Source of the DNA: Aphanothece sp. CMT-3BRIN-NPC111
Lineage (GTDB): Bacteria; Cyanobacteriota; Cyanobacteriia; Cyanobacteriales; JAHHGU01
Length of the DNA: 53,112 nucleotides
Direction of reading: 5' to 3'
Assembly: GCA_019359765.1 (NCBI GenBank)
Contig: JAHHGU010000035.1
Location: 1-53,112 of the forward strand
Numbering within the stretch: position 1 is the stretch's first letter; every line of letters begins with the position of its first letter. Under the pieces are notes generated by a model. It searched no databases. It was not told the DNA's origin and was given only the letters and a program-made list of their open reading frames with translations. The translations under genes and the position numbers were made by a program. Of this stretch, positions 1-8,980 are shown in pieces.

Positions 1-46
1 CTTGCATCACCTTTTGCCGGAAGTCATCACTGTAGGGTTTAGCCAT
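1..46 (-). mobile_element. IS630-family transposase, N-terminal fragment running off the left edge
   Basis: Reading leftwards from an ATG at 46, the 15 visible codons give MAKPYSDDFRQKVMQ. This is the characteristic beginning of the helix-turn-helix half of cyanobacterial IS630-type transposases (MAKPYSxDFRxKV). The rest of the gene lies outside the window, so it is unknown whether the element is intact. Just outside the start, 89-103 contains GTCCTAAC in an AT-rich setting, which could be the terminal inverted repeat, but the other end is not visible to compare. Family assignment rests on this short peptide only. Confidence 0.7.
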
Positions 47-182
47 CGTGCGGGGAGCGGAAACGTTAACGTTAAGGATACTTATAGTCTATGTCCTAAC
101 TAAACTGGCTACAGCTATAAATATCGCGAAGTCCATCAAGCCTAAGGTTAAGTTGAACAAAGGGGAAAGAGCTAGGGTCAAG

Positions 183-2117
183 TTACCCCGCTGTTTTCAC
201 CGTCAAAACTTGTGGCGGCGTAGAATCTGGTGGATAAATAAAGTCTACCTGTACCCGACGTCGCTCAGATGGGGACATCTTCAGCGTCACTAACGCCTCT
301 CCCCGCTGTCCGCGCCGCTGTACCAAATGCACGTAGCGCGTTTGAGGAGTTCCCCCATCATCGGTGTAACGCACCCGTACCGTGCCACGAAAGAACACCT
401 GATCTACCTGTGGTTTCAAGAACAGCAGTCGATTATTTCCTCCCTCATCCTTCAGTGGCGTTTGCAATGATATTGTCACCGTCTGCATGCGATCGCTAGG
501 GTTATGCAAGGGCAACGTCAAATTGTATTCCACTCCATAGTTACTGTGGGCAAAGTACGCCGTATCTGGATAACGAACCAGCATTTCCGCACTTTGAATT
601 TGACCCGTAGTCAGGGTAATGAGATGAAGAGTTCCCAACGCATAAGAAAATGCTTGCCCAGGTTTGGGAACGGTCAAAACCTCTGCACTCGCACGATCCG
701 TCAGCTGTGCTTGCCATTGCGCCCCCTGGGAAACACCCGCCACCCGGCTAAAAACTGTTGGTTCTGTTAGTGGATCGAGGGGAGTGGGAACCGGATCGCG
801 CTTTTGCGCTAAGCCAGCGGTGTTTAACAGCTGTTCCCATTCTGCTAAAGTGGGTGCCCGGTAAGCTCCATTGCCATTGGGACGGGCATTCATTGCTAAG
901 TTAGCCACATAAACTTTGCCATCACTCGACAACCGTATCAGGGTCGAGCGACCATTCGAGGAAGGTGCTATCACAGGAATGGGTAAATTCTCTAACAGCT
1001 GAGTTTCCCCAGGTTGAATAACCAGCTGTTCTGGAAATTGGTTCTGCCGAATACCTCGCAGCACATCACTCATAGTACGGCTGCCGGGACCCGAATAAAC
1101 CCTACCATCACCATTATCTTGCATATCCGGCAAGGGAATAAATGGTGCCTCTGGGTTGGAAAGGTAACTCGCTGCCTGCAAAACCTTGATGGTGACGGGT
1201 TTATCGGTGGGGTTGTGGATAATAATACCCTGATAAAGGGTGCGAGACTGGGCTGGCGTTTCCGCTCTAGCGATGTGGTGAGTAAAGATATTGAAACGCC
1301 CCTCAAAAGCAAAATTTAAATGCGCTTGCGGTACCTGTTTCTCAGTTGGGGGAAACGTGGAAAGCAAGATGCCTTCCGTTGTCACTAGTTCCGGACTATT
1401 ACTGTTAAAGGTGGGCACTTCATCCAACTGTCCTGGTAAAGGTCGCATTTCCATAGGCTGCACTTCTACCCCAGCAATATATTCAGGCGCAATGGCATAG
1501 ATATTTAACGCCCGACACATCAAGGCTGCCATGTCTCCACGAGTCGTACTTTGATTGGGTTGGAGTTGTTTAATATTGGGATAATTAACAACGAGACTGT
1601 TAATAGCAGCTGAGGCGATCGCATTCTTGGCATAATTGGGAACCTGCGCCGCATCGCTAAAATACACTCTCAACGTCTCCGCTGGGCTGGAGGCAGTACT
1701 CAAATTCTTAGCCCCTGCCAAGACGCCGATCGTCTGCACTCGTGGGATTAGTTGATTCGGTTGAAAAAAACCGCCCGGATACCCGGAAAAAAAGCCTTTT
1801 TGATAAGCCAGAGAAATGGCTCTATACGCCCAGTGGTTTGAAGGCACATCTTTAAAAAACGTCTGCTGACGCTTGATCGGGGCATCCGGGAAGGCGTTGA
1901 GCATTAACACAGCTGCTTCTGCCCGCGTCACTGTCGCTTGGGGACGAAAACTTCCATCTGGGTAACCTGTGACTAACTTTCGTTCACTCAGCTGTTTAAT
2001 ACACTCCTGCGCCCAATGGTTTTGAATATCCGAAAAAGCAAAAGCGTTCGGTACTAACAGACTCCACAGGAAAACCCCCAGGACTGAAGTATTCCGCCAC
2101 AATTTAAAAGCAGTCAC
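183..2117 (-). CDS. SLH-domain envelope protein with DUF3370-like C-terminal region
   Basis: Predicted secreted protein of about 644 residues. I prefer the GTG at 2117 over the upstream GTG at 2135, because GGAG lies seven bases before it and the result is a compact signal peptide (two basic residues, a hydrophobic run, cleavage near NAFA-F). Three S-layer-homology repeats follow within about the first 210 residues, each with the pattern HWA..I..L...G...GYPDGSF.P...VTRAEAA. The rest, roughly residues 230-640, is a large beta-rich region that I recall as DUF3370, commonly fused to SLH domains in cyanobacteria. SLH repeats bind cell-wall polymer, so the protein probably sits between peptidoglycan and outer membrane. 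The function of the C-terminal part is unknown. It is a single gene with no partner. Confidence 0.8.
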   Translation of the reverse strand: MTAFKLWRNTSVLGVFLWSLLVPNAFAFSDIQNHWAQECIKQLSERKLVTGYPDGSFRPQATVTRAEAAVLMLNAFPDAPIKRQQTFFKDVPSNHWAYRAISLAYQKGFFSGYPGGFFQPNQLIPRVQTIGVLAGAKNLSTASSPAETLRVYFSDAAQVPNYAKNAIASAAINSLVVNYPNIKQLQPNQSTTRGDMAALMCRALNIYAIAPEYIAGVEVQPMEMRPLPGQLDEVPTFNSNSPELVTTEGILLSTFPPTEKQVPQAHLNFAFEGRFNIFTHHIARAETPAQSRTLYQGIIIHNPTDKPVTIKVLQAASYLSNPEAPFIPLPDMQDNGDGRVYSGPGSRTMSDVLRGIRQNQFPEQLVIQPGETQLLENLPIPVIAPSSNGRSTLIRLSSDGKVYVANLAMNARPNGNGAYRAPTLAEWEQLLNTAGLAQKRDPVPTPLDPLTEPTVFSRVAGVSQGAQWQAQLTDRASAEVLTVPKPGQAFSYALGTLHLITLTTGQIQSAEMLVRYPDTAYFAHSNYGVEYNLTLPLHNPSDRMQTVTISLQTPLKDEGGNNRLLFLKPQVDQVFFRGTVRVRYTDDGGTPQTRYVHLVQRRGQRGEALVTLKMSPSERRRVQVDFIYPPDSTPPQVLTVKTAG

Positions 2118-2417
2118 GCATAGGCTCCAACACACAATCGAGATATTTGAAGTAATTTACCTGGATTTTGTTTCTCACGTTTCGCACGTTAGTCAGCAAA
2201 GGCAATAATATTTTTGATCAGCCGCACCTAAGAAGCACAAAATCCAATTGTCTCATGGATTAAAGAGAGGAAGGGGTTACCTCGGCTTACAGTTTGACCC
2301 TCTTGGACAACATTTGTTGTGCCGTTTTTGCCTACCCTGCTCAAGTTAAAACCACCCATGGCTCTGAAAAAAGTTCAAGATGGTAGAGAGGCAAAACATT
2401 CAAAAACCATACAAATC

Positions 2418-3632
2418 ATGCATCGATTATGGTTGCAGACAATCCTAGCACTCACCCTGATCTTCATACCAAGAGCCAGTGCTGTTAAGGTTACTGATGA
2501 CATCAACACAGATGTGCAAACCTTGACAACCTTTGGTCCTCGTGTGGCAGGAACACCAGCAGCATCCCAAGCTAGTAACTACCTGCTGCAAGCGTACCGG
2601 AAAGCTGGCTATATTGCCGAAGCGCAAACCTTTACCTATAGTAAGTTTGAAGATCTTGGTTCCAGCTTGAACATCCAGGGTAGGCAGGTTAAAGGTCAGG
2701 CACTTAAGGGTTCGATTCCTGGGCGATTGACTGCACCTTTGGTGCTCGTGCCTAATGTGGGGCGAGTTAAGGATTTTGATACAACAAATGTTAAAGGTGC
2801 GATCGCTCTTGTACGGCGTGGTGAGATTTCCTTTGTAGAAAAAGCTCGCAATGCTGCCGAAGCGGGAGCCGTAGGGCTTGTAATTATTAACTCTGGACCT
2901 CAGGAGTTAAGGGGAACACTGGGGGGCAATGTGAATATTCCCGTCTTGGGTTTATCAGGCAATCTGGGGAATTCAGTCTTGCAACAGGTTGAGCCAGAGC
3001 CACTGCTAGCCACTATGGAAGTTGCTGTGCGTCAGCGCTTAGTCACCGGTCGAAATGTTATTGCTCACCTGCCAGGGGTGAGCCAACCTAGCTTACTCAT
3101 TGGTGGACACTATGACTCCGTTGCTGGTTCTCCTGGAGCTAATGATAATGCCTCGGGAACGGCAGTCGTTCTAGCCTTAGCTCGCCATTCTGTCTCCTTG
3201 CCTTGGACTCGCCATGCCTACTTTGTTGCTTTTGATGGTGAGGAAGATGGGTTGCATGGGTCAAGAGCCTTTGTCCGTGAAGCTAAGCCCCAGTTAATTC
3301 AAGGTCTCAAGGCGATGTTAAACTTTGATATGGTTGGGGTGAATTCCCAGCTTCTGGTTGCAGGAACACCTTCTCTAAGAGCCTTGGTCAAAGAAGCGGT
3401 TCCTGATATCTCTACCTTTAACAGCCAGGATGATAGCGACCACGCCTCTTTTGCGGCAGCCAATGTCCCAGTACTGTTTTTCACCCGAGGGCCAGAGCCG
3501 AACTATCACACTCCCCAAGATGATACTGTCAACGTGTCCCTGCTGAAGACAACCGTTGAGGTGGCACTGGAAGTGGTCAACCGTCTCGTCATCGTTGAAC
3601 CTAGCTTAGAGATGAGGATTGAGCAGCATTAG
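2418..3632 (+). CDS. Secreted M28-family zinc aminopeptidase with PA domain
   Basis: About 404 residues from the ATG at 2418. Upstream in-frame starts at 2319 (GTG) and 2358 would bury the obvious signal peptide that begins MHRLWLQTILALTLIF, so the later start is chosen. A PA (protease-associated) domain occupies about residues 60-200. The M28 catalytic core follows with the expected two-zinc ligand set: H231 in GGHYDSV, D243 in GANDNASG, the E275-E276 pair in FDGEEDG, D304 in NFDMVG, and H364 in NYHTPQDD. All ligands are present, so the enzyme should be active. It is likely an exported aminopeptidase or carboxypeptidase of broad specificity; the exact substrate cannot be read from sequence. 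It is monocistronic and divergent from the SLH gene. Confidence 0.88.
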   Translation: MHRLWLQTILALTLIFIPRASAVKVTDDINTDVQTLTTFGPRVAGTPAASQASNYLLQAYRKAGYIAEAQTFTYSKFEDLGSSLNIQGRQVKGQALKGSIPGRLTAPLVLVPNVGRVKDFDTTNVKGAIALVRRGEISFVEKARNAAEAGAVGLVIINSGPQELRGTLGGNVNIPVLGLSGNLGNSVLQQVEPEPLLATMEVAVRQRLVTGRNVIAHLPGVSQPSLLIGGHYDSVAGSPGANDNASGTAVVLALARHSVSLPWTRHAYFVAFDGEEDGLHGSRAFVREAKPQLIQGLKAMLNFDMVGVNSQLLVAGTPSLRALVKEAVPDISTFNSQDDSDHASFAAANVPVLFFTRGPEPNYHTPQDDTVNVSLLKTTVEVALEVVNRLVIVEPSLEMRIEQH

Positions 3633-3843
3633 TGGCTCAAAATGGAATTGACTCTCAAATCAACCAGTAATATTTCTTGAACCCGCTAAAACATCTACTT
3701 TCTCAAAACCAGAGGGGATGGGGGCAAAGATTGAATTAATAAAGTGAATATGCGATCGCATTATTTTTAAGCGTTGCTCTTTATCTGAGAGCAATCTCCC
3801 TTACTCTGACCTGAATCATTACATAAAATGAACGGGGTAAATA

Positions 3844-4476
3844 ATGGTACAAACAATTCAAGCTAAAGATATAAATTTGCGCTATCTAATTCATAAATTT
3901 GGTCTCCAGCTAATTGAAGACGACCAATTTTTCCGCGAGTGGCAAGAAAATTTACCAGAAATTTCTGATTTAGACAAACAACTTTTAGACAAAGTAAAAG
4001 CGGGTTATATTAACCTACTCAATTATCCGCTGCTGCTAGAAGATGTCGTTAGAATGGCAGTGCTATACCCAATTTTATTTATCGGCGACTTTTATTTATA
4101 TCCCTTTTACGTTAAATCGGAAGAATCTATCGATATTGCTTTAGAAGATGACGGCGTAATTATCAAAGGCAAGATTGACACCTTAATCTTAAAAGACCAA
4201 CTTTGGGTCATGGTGATAGAGTCCAAAAAAGCATCTTTCTCTATTGAAGAAGGACTAGCACAAATCCTTACTTATATGCTAAGTAATCCCCATCCAGAAA
4301 AACCTAGCTACGGGATGATTGCTACTGGAGGCAGTTTTATTTTTATCAAATTAATCAACCGAGAAACACCTCAGTACGCCACATCTAATATATTTGAGCT
4401 TCGCAATCGTGGCAACGAATTATATAGCGTTCTCAGTATTTTCAAACGCCTCTGCCAATTAGTAATTAATAGTTAA
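3844..4476 (+). CDS. Solitary HsdR-N-like PD-(D/E)XK nuclease-fold protein
   Basis: A 210-residue protein resembling the N-terminal domain of type I restriction R subunits (HSDR_N). The nuclease-fold signature is visible: D112 in GKIDTLI, 13 residues later E126-S-K128 in WVMVIESKK, and Q140 in the following helix (EEGLAQILTYML), matching D-x13-E-x-K plus the helix glutamine. There is no helicase/ATPase domain and no hsdM or hsdS nearby, so it is not a working type I restriction enzyme. Proteins like this occur in many copies in cyanobacterial genomes, usually annotated as restriction endonuclease subunit R; their real role is not known. The start is an ATG with weak upstream AGGGGTAAAT spacing. 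Confidence 0.7.
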   Translation: MVQTIQAKDINLRYLIHKFGLQLIEDDQFFREWQENLPEISDLDKQLLDKVKAGYINLLNYPLLLEDVVRMAVLYPILFIGDFYLYPFYVKSEESIDIALEDDGVIIKGKIDTLILKDQLWVMVIESKKASFSIEEGLAQILTYMLSNPHPEKPSYGMIATGGSFIFIKLINRETPQYATSNIFELRNRGNELYSVLSIFKRLCQLVINS

Positions 4477-4495
4477 CAGTTTATTCTTAATTCTC

Positions 4496-4520
4496 CTCAA
4501 AACTCAAAACTCAAAACTAT
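4496..4520. repeat. Heptamer tandem repeat (STRR-like), three units
   Basis: CTCAAAA is repeated about three times and is followed by CTATTTAA. The same heptamer followed by the same CTATTTAA tail occurs at 26827-26868. Heptameric short tandem repeats of this type are known from filamentous cyanobacteria; here the array lies directly at a gene end. Confidence 0.7.
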
Positions 4521-6386
4521 TTAATGCATCGAGCGCTGATATTGTTCTAGTAGTTGAGGAATGTGGTCATATCCATCCACACCAATAACAGCAATAATTT
4601 GAGGGCGGTACTGCTTTAATAAGGTCTGGAAAGCTTCAACTCCCATTTGACCTTGCAAAATTGTCAGTAACCCTGCTGGCTGACGCCACTCCTTGGCAGC
4701 AATCTGCTCTAAAAGATACATACCCAGACAGCCAGTAGAGACAGCTTGACCTGGGTTGTTCAGCTTGTAGTAAGCTTCAGCTAGATAAGCCAAGTTAAGA
4801 CCTTGCAGATATAAATCCCCGGAAAATTGGGCGGCTTTTAGGCTTTCTTCTAAATATGCGATCGCACTTTGTGGTTCTTCTAAAACTACTTTAGCAATGC
4901 CTAAGCTGCTGAGACACAAAGCCTGACTTTGTGTATCTCCTAATCTCTCCGACAACTTTAGACCTTGTTCTAGGTAGTTGATAGCAGTTTCATAAACCTC
5001 TGGTTCCATTTGTTCAAGCTCTTGGGCTTGAAATACCTCGCTATAGCCTAAATTTGCCAGCGCATTTGCTTCTCCTAATCGGTCACCAGTTTGGCGAGCT
5101 AGAATTAATGCTCGTTGGCTGTAGTTAATCGCCTCGGTATATTTTTTTTGAGCAACACAGGTGCGGCTGAGGTGATTAAAATTAGCAATCTCACAAATGC
5201 GATCGCCTGCTTCACGGGCAATCTCTAAAGCTTGCTGATGAAAAGAAGTTGCCTGCTCATATCCACCTTGGGCGCGTAGGGAAGAACCCACTAAAGTGAG
5301 AATGCGAGCTTTTTCCTGAGTACCTTCAACCCGGCGCAGTGGTTCATCTAAATAATTAAGGGCATCCCGCAGATAGTCCCCGGCGAAAGAGGCAAAAATA
5401 CCCCCGTAGAGGGGAAAGTATTCCCGCTGGGCAAAGGTTCGCAGAATTTGCAGCGTCACCTGAAAACAGCAGTCGGCGTAGGCACGACCCCGAAGAGACT
5501 GGTTAAAGCCATTTGCTAATTGCGACCAAATTGCTGCAAATGTTAAAAAGGTGGAAATGGACAGCTTCGCCCCCATTTTGGAGTCATAAACCCGTTGGTC
5601 AAACCATGCTACCAGTCCCCGTTGTAAGCACTGCAAAATAACTGCTAGCTCAACCCAGGCACTTAATTCCATACCAGCTTGGTTGGCGGCCAGTTCTACT
5701 ACTGATTGACTCAAAGCCAATGTGTGGAACAAAGTTTGCGGCAAGGGACTATTCACCTGTTTAGCCCATATAGCCCAAGGGCCATGTTGTCCGGGCACGC
5801 CCTCAAATCCTAATGGCCCTTGATTTTGTTCATATACCCAACTCATCAAGTTACCTTCCAGCCGCCGCCAGGATTCTACGCCACGAGTAAGACCCGTAGC
5901 CAGCTGCTGCAATTCTTGGCGTAGGTCAATATCTGCATTTTGCTCAACTTGTTGCTTGAGGGCTTTCGCCAATTGCTGTAGCTGATCTAAGGTCAGGACT
6001 TGCGTCTGGTTGGGATCTATTACCCGCAATAAGGCGGAGAGGCGGCTAGCGGGTTCAGCTGTAACGATTTGTTGCACAGCTTGGGCGATCGCGCCGGAAA
6101 CTTTGTTTTCTTGTTGCGATCGCTCCCATTCTCCCTGGATGGTCTTAATTGCTCTAAGGCGTCTGGTTGCTGTTGCTGGCTGTAACTGGTTATCCACCTC
6201 ATATTGGGTAGCACTGAAACGCTCATCCAGACAGCGTTCAAACATTTCGCCAGTACCAGGACTCACCTGTTTAAGCAGCATTTGATAGACTTGCTCTTTA
6301 GAGCGAATCTCCCCTTTGAGGGTGGTTTGCACAATTTGGTCGATTAATTCCAGGTAGCGATCGCGTAATGATACAGGTTCCGACAT
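4521..6386 (-). CDS. Tetratricopeptide-repeat protein
   Basis: About 621 residues from the ATG at 6386; a TTG five codons upstream is less likely. The first 330 residues are helical and show no motif I recognise. Residues about 350-560 hold a run of TPR units with the usual A.....LG/Y....A....A..A pattern (for example ARILTLVGSSLRAQGGYEQA, then ATSFHQQALEIAREAGD and EAINYSQRALILARQTGD). TPR arrays bind peptides or partner proteins. The gene stands alone, convergent with the nuclease-fold gene at its left. The short repeat of CAAAACT heptamers at 4496-4520 abuts its stop codon. No signal peptide or membrane segment is apparent, so it is probably cytoplasmic. No specific function can be assigned. 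Confidence 0.75.
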   Translation of the reverse strand: MSEPVSLRDRYLELIDQIVQTTLKGEIRSKEQVYQMLLKQVSPGTGEMFERCLDERFSATQYEVDNQLQPATATRRLRAIKTIQGEWERSQQENKVSGAIAQAVQQIVTAEPASRLSALLRVIDPNQTQVLTLDQLQQLAKALKQQVEQNADIDLRQELQQLATGLTRGVESWRRLEGNLMSWVYEQNQGPLGFEGVPGQHGPWAIWAKQVNSPLPQTLFHTLALSQSVVELAANQAGMELSAWVELAVILQCLQRGLVAWFDQRVYDSKMGAKLSISTFLTFAAIWSQLANGFNQSLRGRAYADCCFQVTLQILRTFAQREYFPLYGGIFASFAGDYLRDALNYLDEPLRRVEGTQEKARILTLVGSSLRAQGGYEQATSFHQQALEIAREAGDRICEIANFNHLSRTCVAQKKYTEAINYSQRALILARQTGDRLGEANALANLGYSEVFQAQELEQMEPEVYETAINYLEQGLKLSERLGDTQSQALCLSSLGIAKVVLEEPQSAIAYLEESLKAAQFSGDLYLQGLNLAYLAEAYYKLNNPGQAVSTGCLGMYLLEQIAAKEWRQPAGLLTILQGQMGVEAFQTLLKQYRPQIIAVIGVDGYDHIPQLLEQYQRSMH

Positions 6387-6869
6387 ATGTTCTAAAATCA
6401 ATTTATCAAATTAATTTATCTTATTGAGCCTTCAGACCAACGGTAATAGAATCTCCAATGAGCCTGCCGATAAGACCAAGCCTCCTCCCAAGAGTGGGCA
6501 AAGTCAATTCTTTAATCTAAAATCGTTTTACCTAGATTCTTGCTCAGTTGCTTCGTCAATTTCCCCATCAATTGTATTCCTACATGAATTTTCGTCAACA
6601 GTAAAATCGACTAGAACCAATATCTTAATTATAATAAAGGTCAATTAATTATAAGCTAAATCTACTGTACGCGGGCATGATTTTTTTTGGCTGGAACGTA
6701 ATTAGTAGGAAGATTGTCTACTAACTACTAACAATCCCAAGGATAAACCTAACTTGGTTACCGCGCAAAGTAGATCATCTATAATTAGCGAAAATTTAAC
6801 AAATGGAAAGGCGGTAGATAAAGTTACGTTGATTAGTGCCCAAAACGGCTATTTTTCCAAAGGTAAGGG
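6387..6869. other. Intergenic region between the divergent TPR and permease genes
   Basis: AT-rich stretch without a convincing gene; the 74-codon reading frame at 6424-6648 has no recognisable features. It contains an inverted repeat TTAGTAG/CTACTAA at 6702-6708 and 6718-6724, and a TATAAT at 6780-6785 that could be a -10 box for the permease operon, but no good -35 at the right spacing. I looked for a Zur- or ArsR-type palindrome and saw no clear one. Confidence 0.4.
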
Positions 6870-7907
6870 ATGAAATTAACGCTCAGCAACCAATTGAACA
6901 ATGCTTTTACCATCTTCCTCAGTTTGTTAGTAGAGGCGATGCCTTTCTTGCTGCTGGGAGTTTTGCTATCTGGTTTGCTGCTGTTATTTATTGATGAGCG
7001 CAAACTGATTGCCGCCATGCCCCGCAACCCAATATTGGGAGCTTTTGTGGGCAGTTGCGTGGGCTTCTTGTTCCCCGTGTGTGAGTGCGGTAACGTGCCT
7101 GTGGCGAGGCGTATACTGATGCAGGGGGCACCATTACCAGTGGCGGTGAGCTTTTTACTCGCCGCGCCAACTATTAATCCGATTGTGATTTGGTCAACCT
7201 GGGTAGCCTTTCGCGATCAGCCGGAAATTGTGGTGTTGCGGGTAGTGTTTTCCTTAGCAATTGCTACCATCATTGGTTGTGTTTTCAGCGTACAGAAGGA
7301 CTTGCGACCCATACTGCAAACGGCGGTGGCTCGCTCTGTGCCCCAACCTGTAGCAGTTGATAAAGCTCCTATCAAAGACCAGACGTTGGCGCTGTTGGAA
7401 TCAGGCAGTTTTTTATTGGGTGGAACTGGTAAGCCTATACGGATGGATAACACTGTCCTCCAGGCATCCCTAGCGGCTTCTACAGCCAAAAAGCCCCTGT
7501 CCTACAGGCTCAGCCTCTTACTAGAGAATACAGTGCAGGAGTTGCGAGAGTTAGGCGGCGTGCTGATATTGGGAAGTGCGATCGCAGCTACTGTTCAGGT
7601 AATAGTTCCCCGCGAAGCTATCCTCAGCCTGGGCATGAGTCCCGTCACCTCAATTCTTGCCATGATGCTGTTGGCGGGGTTAGTATCCATCTGTTCAACA
7701 GTGGATTCATTTTTTGCCCTCTCCTTTGCCTCAACCTTTACTTCCGGTTCCTTGCTGGCGTTTTTAGTATTTGGCCCTATGATTGACCTCAAAGGTATCG
7801 GGTTAATGTTATCGATTTTTCGACCAAGGGCAGTGATTTTCCTATTTGCCCTAGCAGCACAATTGACGTTTTTGTTGACGCTTTTTATAAACTTGTATGT
7901 CAGCTAA
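6870..7907 (+). CDS. YraQ/ArsP-type (DUF318) membrane permease
   Basis: A 345-residue integral membrane protein with about eight hydrophobic segments in two blocks separated by a hydrophilic loop (residues about 150-215). The family signature C71-E-C73-G-N-V-P lies at the end of a membrane segment, with a second cysteine motif CSTVDSF in the second half. Members of this family export or handle small molecules or metals; ArsP members export organoarsenicals, and the YcgR/YcgQ pair of Bacillus belongs to the zinc-uptake regulator regulon. The partner gene overlaps its stop by 11 bases (7897-7907), so the two proteins are almost surely made together. The substrate is not known. Start is an ATG with AAGGTAAGG just upstream. 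Confidence 0.85.
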   Translation: MKLTLSNQLNNAFTIFLSLLVEAMPFLLLGVLLSGLLLLFIDERKLIAAMPRNPILGAFVGSCVGFLFPVCECGNVPVARRILMQGAPLPVAVSFLLAAPTINPIVIWSTWVAFRDQPEIVVLRVVFSLAIATIIGCVFSVQKDLRPILQTAVARSVPQPVAVDKAPIKDQTLALLESGSFLLGGTGKPIRMDNTVLQASLAASTAKKPLSYRLSLLLENTVQELRELGGVLILGSAIAATVQVIVPREAILSLGMSPVTSILAMMLLAGLVSICSTVDSFFALSFASTFTSGSLLAFLVFGPMIDLKGIGLMLSIFRPRAVIFLFALAAQLTFLLTLFINLYVS

Positions 7908-8730
7908 ATCCTCTGGTATTAATTTTAAAGATAGGCGCAATCGCCAGGTTCCTCCCGACTGGGCGTTACCTTTATTAGACGTGGTGGCGATTACCGCTTG
8001 GGGCGTATTGCTCCTGAAATATTGGTTGGCTGGCTCTCTTAACCTGCTGATTCACCCGAATTACTTTTGGCTGGTCGTCGTCACCGCTGTCCTGCTGGTA
8101 ATTGTTGGTGTCCTCAAGGGAATGCAGCTATTTTGGACAATTCGCCAACGGTCGTTTGTCAGTGGGCGTAGCCGTAGAGTAAACCAACCTGTATCCCCGG
8201 TTCAGCACATCACCTTGTTTCCCCCCGGTTGGAGCGGTACTTTGCTATTGGCAACAGCAATTCTGGGGTTACTAATTACCCCGAAAGTGTTTAACAGCCA
8301 AACAGCGCTTCAGCGAGGTGTGAGTGAGTCTGTGAGCATAACTCGGTCTCAACCCCAGGCATTTCGTAGTTCTAAGAAGCCGGAAGAGCGATCGCTCATT
8401 GATTGGGTACGGATACTCAATGTTTATCCCGAACCCGATACTTACACAGGTCAAAAAGTGAAAGTGCAAGGATTTGTTGTCCATCCACCAGAAATGTCAG
8501 CGCAATATCTGCTACTATCGCGATTTGTAATTACCTGCTGTGCTGCCGATGTTTATCCAGTGGGACTGCCAGTTAAATTAACTCAAGACAGCAAAGCTTA
8601 TCCCCCCGATACCTGGTTAGAAGTAGAAGGTAAAATGATTACCGAAACGGTACAGAGCAAACGCCAACTAACGATCGACGCCACTTCCCTCAAGAAAATT
8701 CCAGAACCGAAAAATCCCTATAATTATTAG
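7897..8730 (+). CDS. TIGR03943/DUF1980 (YcgQ-like) partner of the permease
   Basis: A 277-residue protein with an N-terminal membrane part (hydrophobic segments at about 25-45, 57-75 and 113-130) and a C-terminal soluble domain. The soluble part shows the family core: DTYTGQKVKVQGFV, then ITC214-C215-AAD, then WLEVEGKM. The vicinal cysteines suggest metal or thiol binding. In known genomes this family is nearly always next to a YraQ-type permease, as here, and the 11-base overlap indicates translational coupling. In Bacillus the pair is controlled by zinc; no zinc-regulator gene is visible here. The function is inferred only by association. Confidence 0.85.
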   Translation: MSAKSSGINFKDRRNRQVPPDWALPLLDVVAITAWGVLLLKYWLAGSLNLLIHPNYFWLVVVTAVLLVIVGVLKGMQLFWTIRQRSFVSGRSRRVNQPVSPVQHITLFPPGWSGTLLLATAILGLLITPKVFNSQTALQRGVSESVSITRSQPQAFRSSKKPEERSLIDWVRILNVYPEPDTYTGQKVKVQGFVVHPPEMSAQYLLLSRFVITCCAADVYPVGLPVKLTQDSKAYPPDTWLEVEGKMITETVQSKRQLTIDATSLKKIPEPKNPYNY

Positions 8731-8742
8731 CTTTGAGCGCAC

Positions 8743-8775
8743 CCCCACCCTTTCTATACTTATGGGTGGGGATGT
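8743..8775 (+). terminator. Hairpin terminator candidate after the permease operon
   Basis: CCCCACCC (8743-8750) pairs with GGGTGGGG (8764-8771) around a 13-base loop and is followed by ATGTTTT. It sits 12 bases after the stop of the second permease-operon gene, the expected place for an intrinsic terminator. Confidence 0.55.
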
Positions 8776-8803
8776 TTTCATTATCCATGCTATTTCATTC
8801 TAG

Positions 8804-8912
8804 GAACCTATCCGAATAAGTGGTTTTAAGATATTTTTAACCACAGATAAACACAGATGAACACAGATACCAGTACGTATTGGACTACTGAAACATATTT
8901 TTCGGATAGGCT
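8804..8912. mobile_element. MITE-like element, copy 1 (109 bp)
   Basis: The ends are inverted repeats: GAACCTATCCGAA at the left and TTCGGATAGGCT at the right. They are flanked by a direct CTAG on both sides (8800-8803 and 8913-8916), which looks like a target-site duplication. There is no coding capacity. The interior carries CACAGAT repeated (AACCACAGATAAACACAGAT region). A second element with the same ends but a different interior lies at 32165-32246. Confidence 0.6.
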
Positions 8913-8980
8913 CTAGGTACATGGGGGTAATTAAACGTATCTTGGGTTTGGTTACGATCTACAGCAAAAAGCTTTTGCAT

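Noticed and set aside
6424..6648. 74-codon frame between the TPR and permease genes
   Set aside because: No ribosome-binding site, no recognisable sequence, low-complexity composition.
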